A stretch of DNA of 64,000 nt from Odiellus spinosus (taxonomy: Eukaryota; Arthropoda; Arachnida; Opiliones; Phalangiidae). Under the pieces are notes generated by a model. That model was not told the DNA's origin, made no database searches, and saw nothing but the letters and a program-made list of their open reading frames with translations. Of the stretch, positions 34,901 to 45,739 are shown in pieces. Positions within the stretch are counted from its first letter, which is position 1. The number at the start of each line of letters is the position of its first letter. The DNA is taken from NCBI GenBank assembly GCA_963920705.1, contig OY987225.1:5525372-5589371 (forward strand), in the 5' to 3' direction. The position numbers and the translations under genes were made by a program.

Positions 34901-35246
34901 TAGAAAAAAATGTATTTAAAAATAAAATACTAAATACATTTATTTAAAAGTATTTGAAACACAAATTACTTAAACAGTATTTCAAATAGTATTTAAAAAT
35001 ACTACCCAACACTGCTTAACCTTTAATAGCTCTTTGCAAAAACACTTTGACCTGCGCTTTGTAGTCAATAAATTGCCGATCAATCGGAATGGTTTATCGA
35101 TCAAATGGATTCATTGTCGATTGATTAAAAGTTGATCATATGAGCCTATTCCATTACCCACACGTATTATTAATAAATCTAAAGACTGACATATTAATGG
35201 ATACAATAACCAATAATCTACTTATTTCTCCAAACAACGACTGTAC
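31989..35246. other. Large intron of the HARBI1-like gene; mostly unrecognised DNA
   Basis: This 3.3-kb tract lies between exons 3 and 4. A minus-strand 100-residue ORF (32,700-32,398, with LPTIMTTLLAVYYTQELDFP) may be a fragment of a transposon-associated protein that I cannot name. Repeated TATCAAAAACGTTT units occur near 32,308-32,380, and repeated AAGAACAC pieces near 32,040-32,270. I see nothing else. Confidence 0.5.
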
Positions 35247-35660
35247 CTCTGATGTGTCTAGTGTTGAATTCTTCTTCAGCAGGAGTCTGTGGTCGAAATA
35301 TGGGCACCATCAGCCAAGGCTGTAATGGATAGCCTCCGTCACCTAGAAGATACCCGCCTGGCATTTGCCCTTCCGCAAAGGAATCATGGAGTTGGCTGTT
35401 TCTCCAAATGAAAGAATCATGCACACTTCCTGGGTATCGAGCAACCACATTTTGGATGCGCAATTCGTTGTCACAAACCTGTTTGAAACGAGAGAACATT
35501 GGTATCTTTCTATTAAAACATAGGCACCAACAAATTGATACATAATTACACTAGCCCTAAATGAACCACCCACTAACATTTTTAAGGTTCATGAAGTAAC
35601 CCCACAAATTGGCTTTGAACGTAGTAGGTCTGCCCAGAAACCCATTACTAGTGTAATCAT

Positions 35661-35720
35661 TTTTTTTTTTTATTGAGAGTGGATGGTCGGATTACCCCGA
35701 CCGTGCACCCCGACTAGAAT
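35661..35720 (-). mobile_element. 60-bp LINE 3' end with poly(A), in an intron, 11-bp TSD
   Basis: AGTGTAATCAT flanks both sides (35,650-35,660 and 35,721-35,731). The insert, read on minus, ends in TCTCAATA and a run of A. It matches the 3' end of the LINE fragment at 43,958-44,768 (GGTGCACGGTC...TAATCCGACCA). It is therefore a severely 5'-truncated copy of the same LINE family, lying in the intron between exons 2 and 3 of the HARBI1-like gene. Confidence 0.88.
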
Positions 35721-36200
35721 AGTGTAATCATACATCATGTTATTATTTTTACCAGTTGAACATTAATCGAAAAGTGCAAATTCCTATTTCTGTACGCATT
35801 TCCATTTTCTGGCCCTTTAAGCGCAATGTGCGTGCAGTCTATCGCACCTATGACATCTGGTAGATTGCATGTACGCTTGAAATGAGCCTTAACGTGAGAC
35901 AAAGAGATTAATACACCAGGCGCCACTAGACGTTTATACATTTACCTTTATCTTCTTGATTGATTGTGCGTCAGTTGGGAATGATATCACATCCCGATAC
36001 GTATTACATATTGAGTTAGTAACGCGTTCAATGCATCTACTAACAGATGCTTGGCTCATACCATGTTCATAATTGCTTGCTAAAACACGCTGAAATGATC
36101 CCGAACCATAGAACAACAATGTTACAAGCACCTCATCTTCAACCCCAATAACGTCTAAGCCTCGGTCTTCGTCTTTCTCCAAAAAAGGTCTTAGTTCCTC

Positions 36201-36481
36201 CAAGGAGGATCAGAGAAGGAGAGGAAATGTGGGGCTGCGTTGAGTTAGAGAGAGAAGAGCCAACCTCCCACTCGGGTGGAAAGGGGGGATAGGAAATTCT
36301 CGAGGTAAACTGTTGTCACGTGGTCGCTAGCTAGCGCGTCTCATAAAGGATTCGTTTTACCCACGCGACAACATTTTACCACGAAACGTCTCTACCCCCG
36401 TTCTCCCAGAGTGGGAGTTTAGGCCGACGCAGTAGGAACCGCGCCGTCACCACATTTCCCCTCCTTCTCTGATCCTCCTTG
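36201..36481. mobile_element. 281-bp MITE inside exon 1 of the HARBI1-like gene, 7-bp TSD
   Basis: Inverted repeats of about 32 bp start CAAGGAGGATCAGAGAAGG at both ends with one mismatch. The flanks are GTTCCTC (36,194-36,200 and 36,482-36,488). The transposase reading frame is collinear on the two sides. CAAG ends with 7-8 bp duplications are shared with the 29.6 and 63.2 kb elements, so the three may belong to related families. Confidence 0.88.
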
Positions 36482-36635
36482 GTTCCTCGCATAAAGCACG
36501 CACACTTACTATATCTAAACGATATTGTCGCAGAAATTCTTCTTCTGGCAATTCGAAAGCATAACGCCGTTCATGGTGATAATTCGCTTTATCAAAAACC
36601 TCGGCAATAGCGAGAAGATTACATATAAGCACCAC

Positions 36636-39243
36636 AATTAGTTTAATTACGCGAAATACTTGACGAAAAAAACAACAATAACAAAATTATGACCTACTCG
36701 GTCACGTGCTAGAACATTGCCACGTGCAGGGACGGAAACAAGCACAAGTCACTGGACATTGATATATTTTCCAAATGCTCCATAACTTTTTATTTTTGAG
36801 AAAAAGTTCTTATTAATAGGAGAAATCTAGTAATGTCTGATAATTCTTTTAAATGTCCGATTACTTTGAATAGGTGAAGGGGGGGGGGGTTACTGGACGT
36901 TCGTCCAATAAGAAAACTTTTCTTATTTACGTCTCTGGCGACGTCCAAGATTATTCGTGACGTGAACCGTATGACTGGACATAATCATTAAAAAACCACT
37001 TCCGTTCGAAATATTTTTGGGGAAAATTAAGGTATTACGCTTGCGCAATAGCCACCAATCCGGGACCGCCCATCTAACTTGAATTTACACTGTATGAAAT
37101 AACGTCACGCACTAATACGATTAGGGGCGGATGGTATTAGCGAACTGCAGCAGCTGAATCCGGCTACAGGTTCCAAAGGGGGGAGGGGGTGAAAATCGGT
37201 CAAAAAAGGAGGTCAAAGGGAGGTAAAATTAAAAAATGAGATCGGTATAAGGCATGCCTTATCTCTAATGGTTTTAGTCGTGTCTTTTTGCGTGAGTTCA
37301 CGATCAGTGCGCAAAACATCTCTACATACTTCTTCGGACACGGAGAGCAGACTTAGGCCGGAGCTTTGAAAATATTTTTCTGGACTATGTGATAATTGTG
37401 TATTGGAGTTTGCATTACCGAATTAGAAGCAATTAAAATACGAGATTTTGTAACATCAATAAAGGGTTGTGGTTTAGAACTAAGAATTGGCTGAGGCATA
37501 GTTGGTAGTGTTCGTAGTGCCTTCGTAATCTGCACCAGTACTCTGCAAAACGTTAGGAATTGAAGTGCTCTGTTCCTGTAACTTATAAAAGGTCATAACC
37601 CATTTTTCATGGATTTCGAGATCATCCTAGATTTGAACTTTGTCGTTATTATGAGTCCCCCGTGTATTTTAAATAATCCTAGCGAAAGCAACATAATGAC
37701 TATAACATAATGCACTACGTAACTTTTCAGCTTATAGTATTCAATTTATGGTTCTAACAAACAAGTTTGGCGATTTTTGGCATTTCATCAGCTGTCATAG
37801 GGCAGCAAAAATTCAATATTTGTGGGGGTGAGATAAATCATTAACTCCTGTCATTATTCGGTTTTTGTCGGTACTGGGCCAATTAAAACCATCTCCAAAG
37901 GCCTTTTCGAGTGCCTTTGGTTCTATTTCGAACGCATATTGAGAAATATTTGTCTGTGAAGTTTTTAAACAATATACTTCACTGCTGCGTCTTAGGTAGA
38001 CCGTGTACTTTTACATTCTAAACAACGGTACGAAAATTCGAAGATATAACTAAAACTATCACCTAAAAGGGAGGTGATCTCGTTTAATATTTCCTGAGGA
38101 TCTTGTATGGTTCCAAAGCCTAATCTGTTTCTCGAAATCTTCAACCAGACGGAAAAGTTGGATAACTTCTACTGACTTTACCGGCAACCTTGTATCCTCA
38201 GTCAGTTTTGCGAGAAACTAATAGAAAAGTATTGGATATTCTTGTCTGATTTAACCGAATAACTTCTATCAGAGCTTGTAAAGAGAAGAACTCCAGTAAT
38301 TTTCATAAAAATTTTGAATTTCTCTCCTCATAACGGATTTTACACATTGGCGACATTTAAAGGTTCGATCTTTTCTAGCCTGATAAGTCGAATTAGGGCT
38401 GCGTCCAATAAAGCGCACCATGTAAAAAACTATAATCGGTTATCTCTGTCGCCACGTTTACGTCATAGCTTTGCAGAACGCTTTTGTTCCCTTCATCGTT
38501 GTTTTTGAAATGGCGGCTAATTTTTTTATGAACCACAAAAAGTGATGAAATTGTCGAGGAAAATCTTATAAACTTAAGTGGCAACCGAAGATCTTCCAAG
38601 AAAGTTAAGCAGGGAGCGTTTATTGCCACAATGTTTGGAAAAGGCCTAGCCCCCCCCCCCGGTGCAAATCGAAGATTATGTGAAGAGGGTAGTGCTATTT
38701 ACACAAATTATGATTTTAAATGTTAATTTGGAATGAGCCGTGCAGCAGTCGAAGTAGATTTGATAATTTTGTAATAGTTTCTGTGGAATTCCTTAATTAA
38801 CCTGAGCTAATCTAACAATTTACACTTTCACCATTAACACAAAAAATAAAGCTTAATTAAACAAAATATAATCTAAACAGATAGTCCCAGGCACCTTTTC
38901 CAGTATTAAGATTTAACAGGTTGGGAAACCAAAATAATACCTCCCCGACAACTACGTGTTTTACCTAACCTAAAATATTAAAATTGTCGTTCTGTTAAGG
39001 CTTGTTTTCATTAGCCTATATTTCACGGAATCCGAAAAAAAATTCGTAGAACTTGACGGAAATATCCGCGTGGATTCGACGGCAAAACGTTTTCACCTAA
39101 AATCAAAAACGCGCGTAAAATAACTCCCGCCGCCCACTAGTGGAGCTAGAGAGAAATTCGGGAGTGAATCAGAAGGGACGAACTGAACTGAACAGAGTAG
39201 AAAATTGCAAGGTCGTGGCCTCTAGCCGCGCGCCTCTCTATTA
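36636..39243. other. No gene recognised; contains copy 2 of the C-rich repeat
   Basis: About 2.6 kb without a credible coding region. It has a G-run near 36,877 and the inverted copy of the C-rich repeat at 37,173-37,265. Short frames at 37,353-37,535 and 38,314-38,629 lack motifs. Confidence 0.55.
37173..37265. repeat. Dispersed C-rich repeat with palindromic start, copy 2 (inverted)
   Basis: The reverse complement of 4913-5004: GGGGGTGAAAATCGGTCAAA, then GGTCAAAGGG, then TAAGGCATGCCTTAT. The same palindrome AAGGCATGCCTT ends the unit. Confidence 0.75.
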
Positions 39244-40265
39244 ATGAAAATGGCGAACAACGAAGTGTCGATGGAGGATTTTTCTTCGGCTTATTTTAAT
39301 TTAATTAATACGGTAATGATTTTTGCATTATGGCGAAAACAACGGCGAACTCGTTACGAGAGGCGTTTCTGGGTTCGCGACATTTTTCAAAGGAGAAAAG
39401 AGCAAGGTTTCTATTCTAACCTTATTCGCGAAATGCGGGAATCAGATCACGAGTCTCGTTTTAGGTAAGGCCTAAAAGCGTCTGCTCATAACTGTAAGAT
39501 TTTGTTTTATTAATGATATATATTTATAATTTAAAGATTCTTTCGGATGACGCCTATTCAGTTTGACCAAATTTTAAATATGGTCAAACCTAAGATATTG
39601 AAACAAACAACGCGATTTAGAAAACCAGTTGGACCTGAAGAACGGCTGGCACTGACATTAAGGCAAGATTCAGATCTAAATAATCAAATGTAATAAATAT
39701 TTAGTTTCACACGTGTCTCTCTCAATAATAGATACTTGGCTAGTGGTGATAATCAGACAAGCATGTCATTTGCATTTCGGCTTGGAAAGACTACTGTGTG
39801 CAATATAATTCGAGAAACCTGCAAAGCAATCTTTCACCAATATTCATGAAAATGCCTCAAACTGAAATTGAATGGGCTAGTATTGGAAAAGACTTTGAAA
39901 CACGCTGGAATCTTGCTCATTGCTGCGGAGCTCTGGATGGGAAGAATGTTGTGATCACATGCCCAGCAAATAGTGGATCGCAATATTTTAACTATAAAGG
40001 AACATTTAGTGTTGTTTTAATGGCACTTTGTGACGCTAATTATCGTTTTATCATGGTTGATATAGGGAACTATGGAAGTTCAAGTGATGCTGGAAAATTT
40101 TCATCTTGTAATTTTGGCGTCAAAGTGATAAACCAAATGCCACAAGAAAGAAATCTCCGAAATTCAGTTATACCATTCCCCCATTATTTTATTGGGGATG
40201 ATGCATTCCCGTTGCTGCCCAACACGATGAAACCTTATTCGGGGCGGTTTTTGGACGAAGTAAAA
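39244..40265 (+). pseudogene. PIF/Harbinger transposase, frameshifted and 3' truncated
   Basis: Exon 1 (39,244-39,464) starts MKMANNEVSMEDF and includes RRFWVRDIFQRRKEQG. Exon 2 (39,537-39,662) has FFRMTPIQFDQILNMV and PEERLALTLR; it ends at a GC donor (GC-AG intron). Exon 3 starts at 39,732 with YLASGDNQTSMSFAFRLGK. The frame changes near 39,845. Then come CCGALDGKNVVITCP with Asp 1, YFNYKGTFSVVLMAL and FIGDDAFPLLPN with Asp 2. The sequence runs off near 40,265 into C-rich tandem DNA, so the catalytic Glu region is absent. Confidence 0.85.
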
Positions 40266-40284
40266 CAGGGGCGTAACAACTAGG

Positions 40285-40410
40285 GGGGCGCACAGGGGGC
40301 ATTGCCCCCTCCAATGTTAATCTTGCCCCCTCCAATAAATTCCTTTGCCCCCTGCAATGTCGAACTTGCCCCCTGCAAAATGTTTAGATTGCCCCCTCCG
40401 AAATAGTTAG
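40285..40410. repeat. Imperfect TTGCCCCCTCCAA tandem units
   Basis: About five units of a TTGCCCCCT(C/G)CAA core, spaced by 15-25 bp, follow the truncated transposase. Their role is unknown; they may be the subterminal part of a transposon. Confidence 0.7.
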
Positions 40411-40715
40411 ATTTTGTGGAGTAGAACATTTTATATAAAAAGTATATATTGTCATAAAAAGTTAATTACTTTTTTACAAGGGCGTGTATCATATTGAAAA
40501 TATTAGATCCTCTAGGGCATAAATATATTCAACTTATTTTACTATAAAAGTATTCAGGGCATTAAGAGTTTCTGATATGATAATTAAACTAAGTTGGGAA
40601 ATGTTTAACATAGTTATTATTCACGTGATCATACATTAAAAAATGTATTTCTTAAGAAAAAACTCGAATATAACTATATAACTAGATAATATAAAATAAC
40701 CTTGAGTTAATCTAG
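40411..40715. other. AT-rich spacer before the virus-like cluster
   Basis: No coding sequence or repeat is recognised. It leads into a TATATAAA box at 40,716-40,723. Confidence 0.5.
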
Positions 40716-40723
40716 TATATAAA
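40716..40723 (+). promoter_or_regulatory. TATA box of the acidic gene, unit 1
   Basis: TATATAAA lies 75 bp ahead of the first ATG of the spliced acidic gene. The equivalent genes in the other units have TATATAAGG at 52,110-52,118 and, on minus, near 58,773. Confidence 0.5.
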
Positions 40724-40797
40724 GCCGGCTAATTTCTACAAAATAATCATTCTATTCAACGAAAATATTATATTCGAATCACTTATTTTAAAACTAA

Positions 40798-41190
40798 ATG
40801 AAAATGTGCCGTCATGAGAATCCCGAACAAATGTAAGTATTTTTACAATTTTATTTTCAAGTGTTATCGGAATTAAATTAACTATATAACGTAGTTGGGG
40901 GTACGAACAAGACTGGCCGGAGGGAGTACTAGCGGCTCACCAACTGGCTCTTATAGACATAGAGATGGAAGAAGAGATAGAGGCCGAACTTCAAAATGAA
41001 AATGCGGCGTAAATAGCATAAACCGGATTTTAAAGGGAAACTGTTACATTTTTTTCTATTTGTTTTTAGGTTGGCAGCCGCCGCGGAAGAGGGGTACGAC
41101 TCGGATGAGACGATACCCCTCGAAAGGGAGGTTTTAGTGGAAAGGGAAGGGGATTTTGAAGATGAGGATCAAAGCCCTCTGGATAATATC
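40798..41190 (+). CDS. Acidic spliced gene, unit 1 (unknown function)
   Basis: I do not recognise this protein. Three exons with canonical introns can be read: 40,798-40,831 (MKMCRHENPEQ), 40,894 to about 41,008 (GYEQDWPEGVLAAHQLAL then an acidic run) and about 41,069-41,190 (EEGYDSDETIPLEREVLV, then DFEDEDQSPLDN). The phases agree across both introns. The last exon ends at a GTATTT donor-like site or reads on to a nearby stop. The protein would be about 90-100 residues and strongly acidic. It sits upstream of and convergent with X1, where the other units carry their own acidic spliced genes. Confidence 0.6.
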
Positions 41191-41208
41191 AGGTATTTAT
41201 TATGGTTT

Positions 41209-42982
41209 TTAAGGTTTTGGGGTCTTATAGGCTGTTATGACGGGGTTTGACAGGATATAATCCGCGTAATGTAGCGAAGAATCCCGTGTACATTTAGCTT
41301 TCCCTATTCTATGCATGGAACATGGGTTTAAGGCAAATTCCAGTTTTGGGCAGTCCCACGCGTTTAAATCAAAAGTTTCCTTTTGAAATAACTGGCTAAC
41401 AATGATTTTTTTATCGTGACCTTTCACGTAAATTCGATTATAGTTTTGAAACTGAACATCGTTGCTATGAGTGTACAGACGCTCATAACCAGTCATACCC
41501 CTGCTCCAACCGATACCTAACATGTTATGTATAACATAATTGTTAGTAGCTCTAACCTTAGAAGGTATCTCGGTTGCCGCATAGGGCGGCCTATACGTTG
41601 CTAGAAGAAGGGGTTTTGGTTGGTATTTTGCATAACCAACTGGTTCGAATTTAACCACGCTCATTTCTTTAACTACATATTCCGGTTCCAACTTACTACG
41701 ATGAGAGTTAAACATCGGTTTTCCGCGCAGATACATAATGTCCACAACCAAAGATTTTTCCAATGAATCTAAAATTAGAAAAATTAACATTAAAATTTGT
41801 TTCTTTGCAGATTTCCTGAAAATCCCACCTGCTCTTTCCATATTTAGTTTACTATTGCATGAATCCAGAATGTCGCTTTCACGAACTTCTTATCGCTATG
41901 GTTATCCAGTCTCCCGGCGAGCCTATTTTTATCAATTTAAATGTTTTGGATAACGATAGCGATTATAATCTCGCGATTATTTTCCATTTTCCTTGGTACC
42001 TCTAAAATTTATATCCTCTATAACTATCTATTATAACTAACCCTTTCTAGCTTTTAGCTTTACCATTTAACTAAACCTTTCTAGCTTTTAACTTTATTTT
42101 AAATTCACTAACTTTTTCTAGCTTTTTCTTTTTATTTTTAATTAACTAACCATTAATGTTAGCTTTCACGTTTCAAAAATAACTTATTACCCATCTATAA
42201 CTTTTATATCTATTTAGCTAGGGTTTAATTCTATTTAATTTGCATGCTGCTTTTTTTTCTGTGACTCGTAGTTTAAATAAATCGACACCTCCCAGACTCT
42301 ATCCTCATCTCCGGCCGCCATAAAACATGCTTGTCAGGAATTGGAACAAAACTAGCAAAGGCAAGCCTTGTACCTCATAACACCTTCATCATTTAGCGCC
42401 GCAGCTGTTGGGCGCATTGACTGTATCCCAAGCAAATATTCATGCGTGGTTAAACTTCAGAGAAATCACAATCTTAGTAAATTGATACTATAGTCTAATA
42501 AAATATACTTCTGTATACACTAGAAATGGATTTCTGTCTATCCTAGTATAGTAAATGGTCTTTTCTCTCACATGCATTGTATCTATATTAAAATAAACTA
42601 ATGGCCTTTGTCTATGGTCTTTCTCTATCCTAGACTAGAAAATGAACTTTCGCTAGCCTAGAATAGCAAATAAACTTATGTTGATCCATTTGAGATCTCA
42701 TGTACATTATATACTCTTGATAATACTAAAATAAAAATATTTTTCTCACTCATTATGACTTTTATTTCATGTAATTTAAATTTCTATCATTTATAGATTT
42801 GTTTTTAAGTAACTATAACACTCTTGGTTGACGTACTAATACAACATTGGTCCGGATAAGGTTAGATCTAGAGTTATATTTATATTATTAATGCTATAGA
42901 CAGCTTTAAAGGGCTCATAAAACTATAACCGTAGAATATTTTCATAATGCAAAAACTGAAACTTACCAGCAGAAAAAGACAT
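41209..42982 (-). CDS. Gene X1 of the virus-like cluster; two exons, unknown function
   Basis: A 16-bp exon 1 (42,982-42,967, MSFSA plus one base) and exon 2 (41,768-41,209) flank a 1.2-kb intron, giving about 190 residues. Motifs shared with X2 and X3 are MYLRGKPMF (YLRGRPVF in X2), VVKEMSVVKF (VAKELAAV, VVKELSVA), IYVKGHDKK (LCKGHEK), and a C-terminal Cys/His group CPKLEF..NPCSMHR..KAKCTRD. That last group could bind metal. Exon 2 is intact to the stop. Each X gene has a tiny first exon ending in phase 1. It is divergent from Y1. I know no named family with certainty. A role in the nucleus or in nucleic-acid processing would be a guess. Confidence 0.72.
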
Positions 42983-43512
42983 GGTACTTCTTGTTGTTGT
43001 TTTGAGTGACGGTGAAAAAAGAAAACTTTGAGTTGTAAGTTTAATCAAACTTTGGATATCTTTCCAATGATTACGAAAGCCTTTTATACTCATTTTCAGG
43101 GTTAAAACTGAAGGAGTTTACCTCGTGGACCAAAAGTGTCTAACATTGAAATAGCCAATCAGAAGTTAGATTACACGTGCACTTTGCCTGTATCAAAGCT
43201 AAAATCCTATCTTTTATGAATTAACCAATCAAAAACTAATTTTACACGTGCCAACTAGTTTTTCAAGACTTATAAAATTTGATGGACCAATCAAAAAATT
43301 AGAAAAGTTAATTACCTAACTAGTTACTTATATTCTAACTTCACCCAAATTACCATATTTTAAACGGAATATCGTGAACTTCGCCCATCTCAGGGATTTT
43401 CAAAACCACACCCAGATGAGTATATAAAGATGGGAAATTCAGGCAAACCTCACAAACGTTTCCAGCTCTCATCTCTTCAAGTCTTCACAACCTTAAAGTG
43501 ATCCTGTAACTC
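42983..43512. promoter_or_regulatory. Divergent promoter region between X1 and Y1
   Basis: A 530-bp spacer between divergent starts. A TATATAAA box lies at 43,421-43,428 for Y1. Upstream are four related CCAATCA elements (near 43,155, 43,225 and 43,285) on the plus strand with TTACACGTGC next to two of them, so this looks like a real regulatory region. Confidence 0.5.
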
Positions 43513-43950
43513 ATGGCTGCTAATTCATCATCGAATAAACGCAAGGTAACCGACTTCTTTGATTCTTTACCTGATCTCTCAGATAATTTGGATTGGAAAG
43601 ATGAATTAATATCGCATATTAATACAGTTAAAGAAGGAAGTACTATTCAAAATCAAGGCGGCCTAGTTCCAAAATACGACGTCAAAGAAGACTCGGCTTC
43701 TTACTCTATAAGTTTACCAGCTCAAGTCGGAGATTACTACATTGATATACAAATTTACGAGTACAACAAGATTAAGAATTTACCAGCCAATGAAATTTGG
43801 ATGGCGGATGGTCGAAGACTACGTTTCTTTGCCCAAGAGAACAGCAAGGAGTGTAAACTGGTAAACTCTATTGTCACCCAAATTGCTAAAGATATGAGGC
43901 AAAATCCGAATAAGCAAATCAGTCCAGCGAACAAAAGGGTCAAAAAGTAA
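43513..43950 (+). CDS. Gene Y1 of the virus-like cluster; small nuclear-looking protein
   Basis: A complete 145-residue frame. It matches Y2 (54,610-55,032) along its whole length: SSNKRK, LPDLS, W(K)xEL, G(G)(L/I)(V/I)P, DIQIY and a basic end KRVKK. Basic clusters at both ends look like nuclear localisation signals; the middle alternates hydrophobic and acidic residues. There is no membrane segment and I recognise no domain. It is the first gene of the plus-strand series Y-Z-PolB. A LINE has inserted right at its stop codon without changing the frame. Confidence 0.75.
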   Translation: MAANSSSNKRKVTDFFDSLPDLSDNLDWKDELISHINTVKEGSTIQNQGGLVPKYDVKEDSASYSISLPAQVGDYYIDIQIYEYNKIKNLPANEIWMADGRRLRFFAQENSKECKLVNSIVTQIAKDMRQNPNKQISPANKRVKK

Positions 43951-43957
43951 GTCAATG

Positions 43958-44733
43958 CCATCTGCTTTTGTGCTGACTTCTGTCTTAAGAAGAATTACTG
44001 TGGCAAGGCTATTCGTATTTTCTCTGATAGCCAGGCTGCACTTAAGGCTATAAATGGTTCTGCAGTCTCGTCAAAACTAGTTTGCAGCTGTATTGAACTA
44101 CTCTCGATGCTGGGTACACGCAATAAGGTTTACCTTTGCTGGGTACCCGGACATCAAGGCCATCATGGCAATAAGGAGGCCGATATCCTTGCCAGGAAGG
44201 GGGCAGAGGGTAGATTCCTCGGACCCGAACCCGCTACCCCTATATCAACTGGCATGGTGCAGCATCAACTCCGCAAGGCCATGACCGACCTCCAACTAAA
44301 GCTTTGGCTTGAGATGGAGGGTCAAAGGCAGACCAAGGAATTTATCCTTGGTCCTTCTAAGAAGAGGGCAAAGGACCTCCTCACCCTCTCTAGGCCTGGT
44401 ATTAGAATGGTTTGTGGTCTACTAACGGGTCACTGTCATCTTAACAGGCACCTCCACTTGATTGGTATTGGGGATGATCCGCTCTGTAGAGCGTGTCTCA
44501 TTGAGGAGGAAACCTCATCCCATGTTCTCTGTAGCTGCATCAACTATTCAGCCCTGAGAATGGAGCATCTTGGTATGCATACAATGGAAACTCGTGAGTT
44601 TTCGGATATCCCGGTGAAGCAAATTGTTCGCTTCATCACAGCAACAGGTCTTTTTAAGACTTAAACTGCCTGGGGATGCACAATGGACTTCTAGTCGAGG
44701 TGCACGGTCAGAGTAATCCGACCACCCATTCTC

Positions 44734-44768
<35 letters not shown>
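43958..44768 (+). mobile_element. 5'-truncated LINE with RNase H and poly(A), inserted at the Y1 stop codon
   Basis: The insertion is flanked by GTCAATG (43,951-43,957 and 44,769-44,775). Coding sequence on plus gives RIFSDSQAAL and YLCWVPGHQGHHGNKEADILA, which are RNase H motifs with the catalytic Asp residues. After it comes a Cys/His end (CRACLIEEETSSHVLCSC) as in I/R1-type LINEs. It ends in a long A-run from about 44,738. Most of ORF2 and all of ORF1 are missing. The 3' end matches the 60-bp insert at 35,661-35,720. Confidence 0.9.
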
Positions 44769-44771
<3 letters not shown>

Positions 44772-44842
44772 AATGACTTTTCAATTTCTAACCCGGTTTA
44801 CGACTTCGAAACGAATTACGGCCTTGCTCTTAAAAGTAAAGT

Positions 44843-45676
44843 ATGAACCCACCCAGTTTGGTTATAACGGCGGTGAATTCGGTCTTAATTTATGGCCAAT
44901 CACGTTTATTCTTCATGTTAAAATTCAACAAAAACCTCGTCAAAGCCATTTACAAAAAACATTATAATTTTTGCAAGTACTTAACTTTGTTGGAAAATTT
45001 GGAATGGATTGAAAGGTACCCTGATAATATTACAAGAAGGTACTATTATAATGGGTTCTATATATGGAAAGTTTAATGCTTCAAATCCATTACCATCAAT
45101 CACCCCTGGATGGAGGAATATGACTTTTGGCGATTTTTTCCAAGCCCGCACGACGAAATGAGTCGTTTAAATACCTTATCTCTCAAACATTGGAAAGTCG
45201 AAGGGTTTCCGAGTTATATTAACGGTCATTATTTTGAGGATGAGAAACTGGTGGAATACGTTCTGCATAGTCTCAATAAGCAACTTTCAGAAAAATACCA
45301 ATCTCTAAAAAATGAATATAACTTTAATGAACAATATAGTAGTTATCTAGGTGACGGGTGGTGGTATGTCCTCGACAAAGATAGTAAGCGTGAAAATCTC
45401 GATGTAAGTGATCTCGAAGTAGATTTTATGTCCCAGAGTTTCAAGTTTTCCTACGACTATATGATTTTTACGAGATTCATTAAGGGATACATTTCTTGCA
45501 TTTTAAATCTCTTAACTCTACAAGTTCCCGATTGCTCGCATTTATCAGGCTTTGTCTCGTATACGGAAGAAGAATCAATGAACTTTATATATGAAGTCTT
45601 GGAACAAAGAAAGAAAAGATCATTAAAAAAAAAGCCCCTTACGTATATTTCGGGGTTTATCGACTTTGGAGGTTGA
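44843..45676 (+). pseudogene. Gene Z1 of the virus-like cluster, one in-frame stop
   Basis: A single frame of 277 codons with one TAA at 45,074-45,076. It matches Z2 (55,098-55,704): M(N/D)PPSL at the start, IYKxHxxxCxxL, LEWI/LDWI, YYxNG, HPW, FW(R)xxPxPxD and GDGW. It is rich in Trp, Tyr and Phe. I do not recognise the family. Z1 is longer than Z2 at the C-terminus (to DFGG). It lies 60 bp ahead of the PolB leader on the same strand. Because Y2 and Z2 are also preserved in order, Z is a true conserved gene of this element, not a chance ORF. Confidence 0.7.
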
Positions 45677-45739
45677 CATTTTATTGGCCCATCGCCGTTA
45701 AAAGCGAGCCGCGTTTTAACTTTCAAAACATTTCGAGTC

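Larger units (their letters stand above)
31466..36635 (-). pseudogene. HARBI1-like (PIF/Harbinger) nuclease gene with a 3.3-kb intron, interrupted
   Basis: Exons in order: 36,635-35,946 (split by a MITE at 36,201-36,481), 35,887-35,753, 35,478-35,247, 31,988-31,815 and about 31,590-31,466. Exon 1 has YAFELPEEEFLRQYRLD and LFYGSGSFQRVLASN. Exon 2 has Asp 1 in VIGAIDCTHIALKG. Exon 3 has YPGSVHDSFIW and Asp 2 in YLLGDGGYPLQ. Exon 4 has the Glu in RNVIERLNGVLKSRFRCL and IIACCILHNM. Exon 5 is an acidic tail (GGEEDTDSDDDED). All catalytic positions are present. The MITE is the main visible break, though the phase into exon 5 did not match my model. The large intron suggests a long-resident copy, perhaps once a host gene. 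Confidence 0.75.

Noticed and set aside
40285-40410. Possible CRISPR-like array
   Set aside because: The units are short, imperfect and unevenly spaced, and the DNA is clearly eukaryotic.
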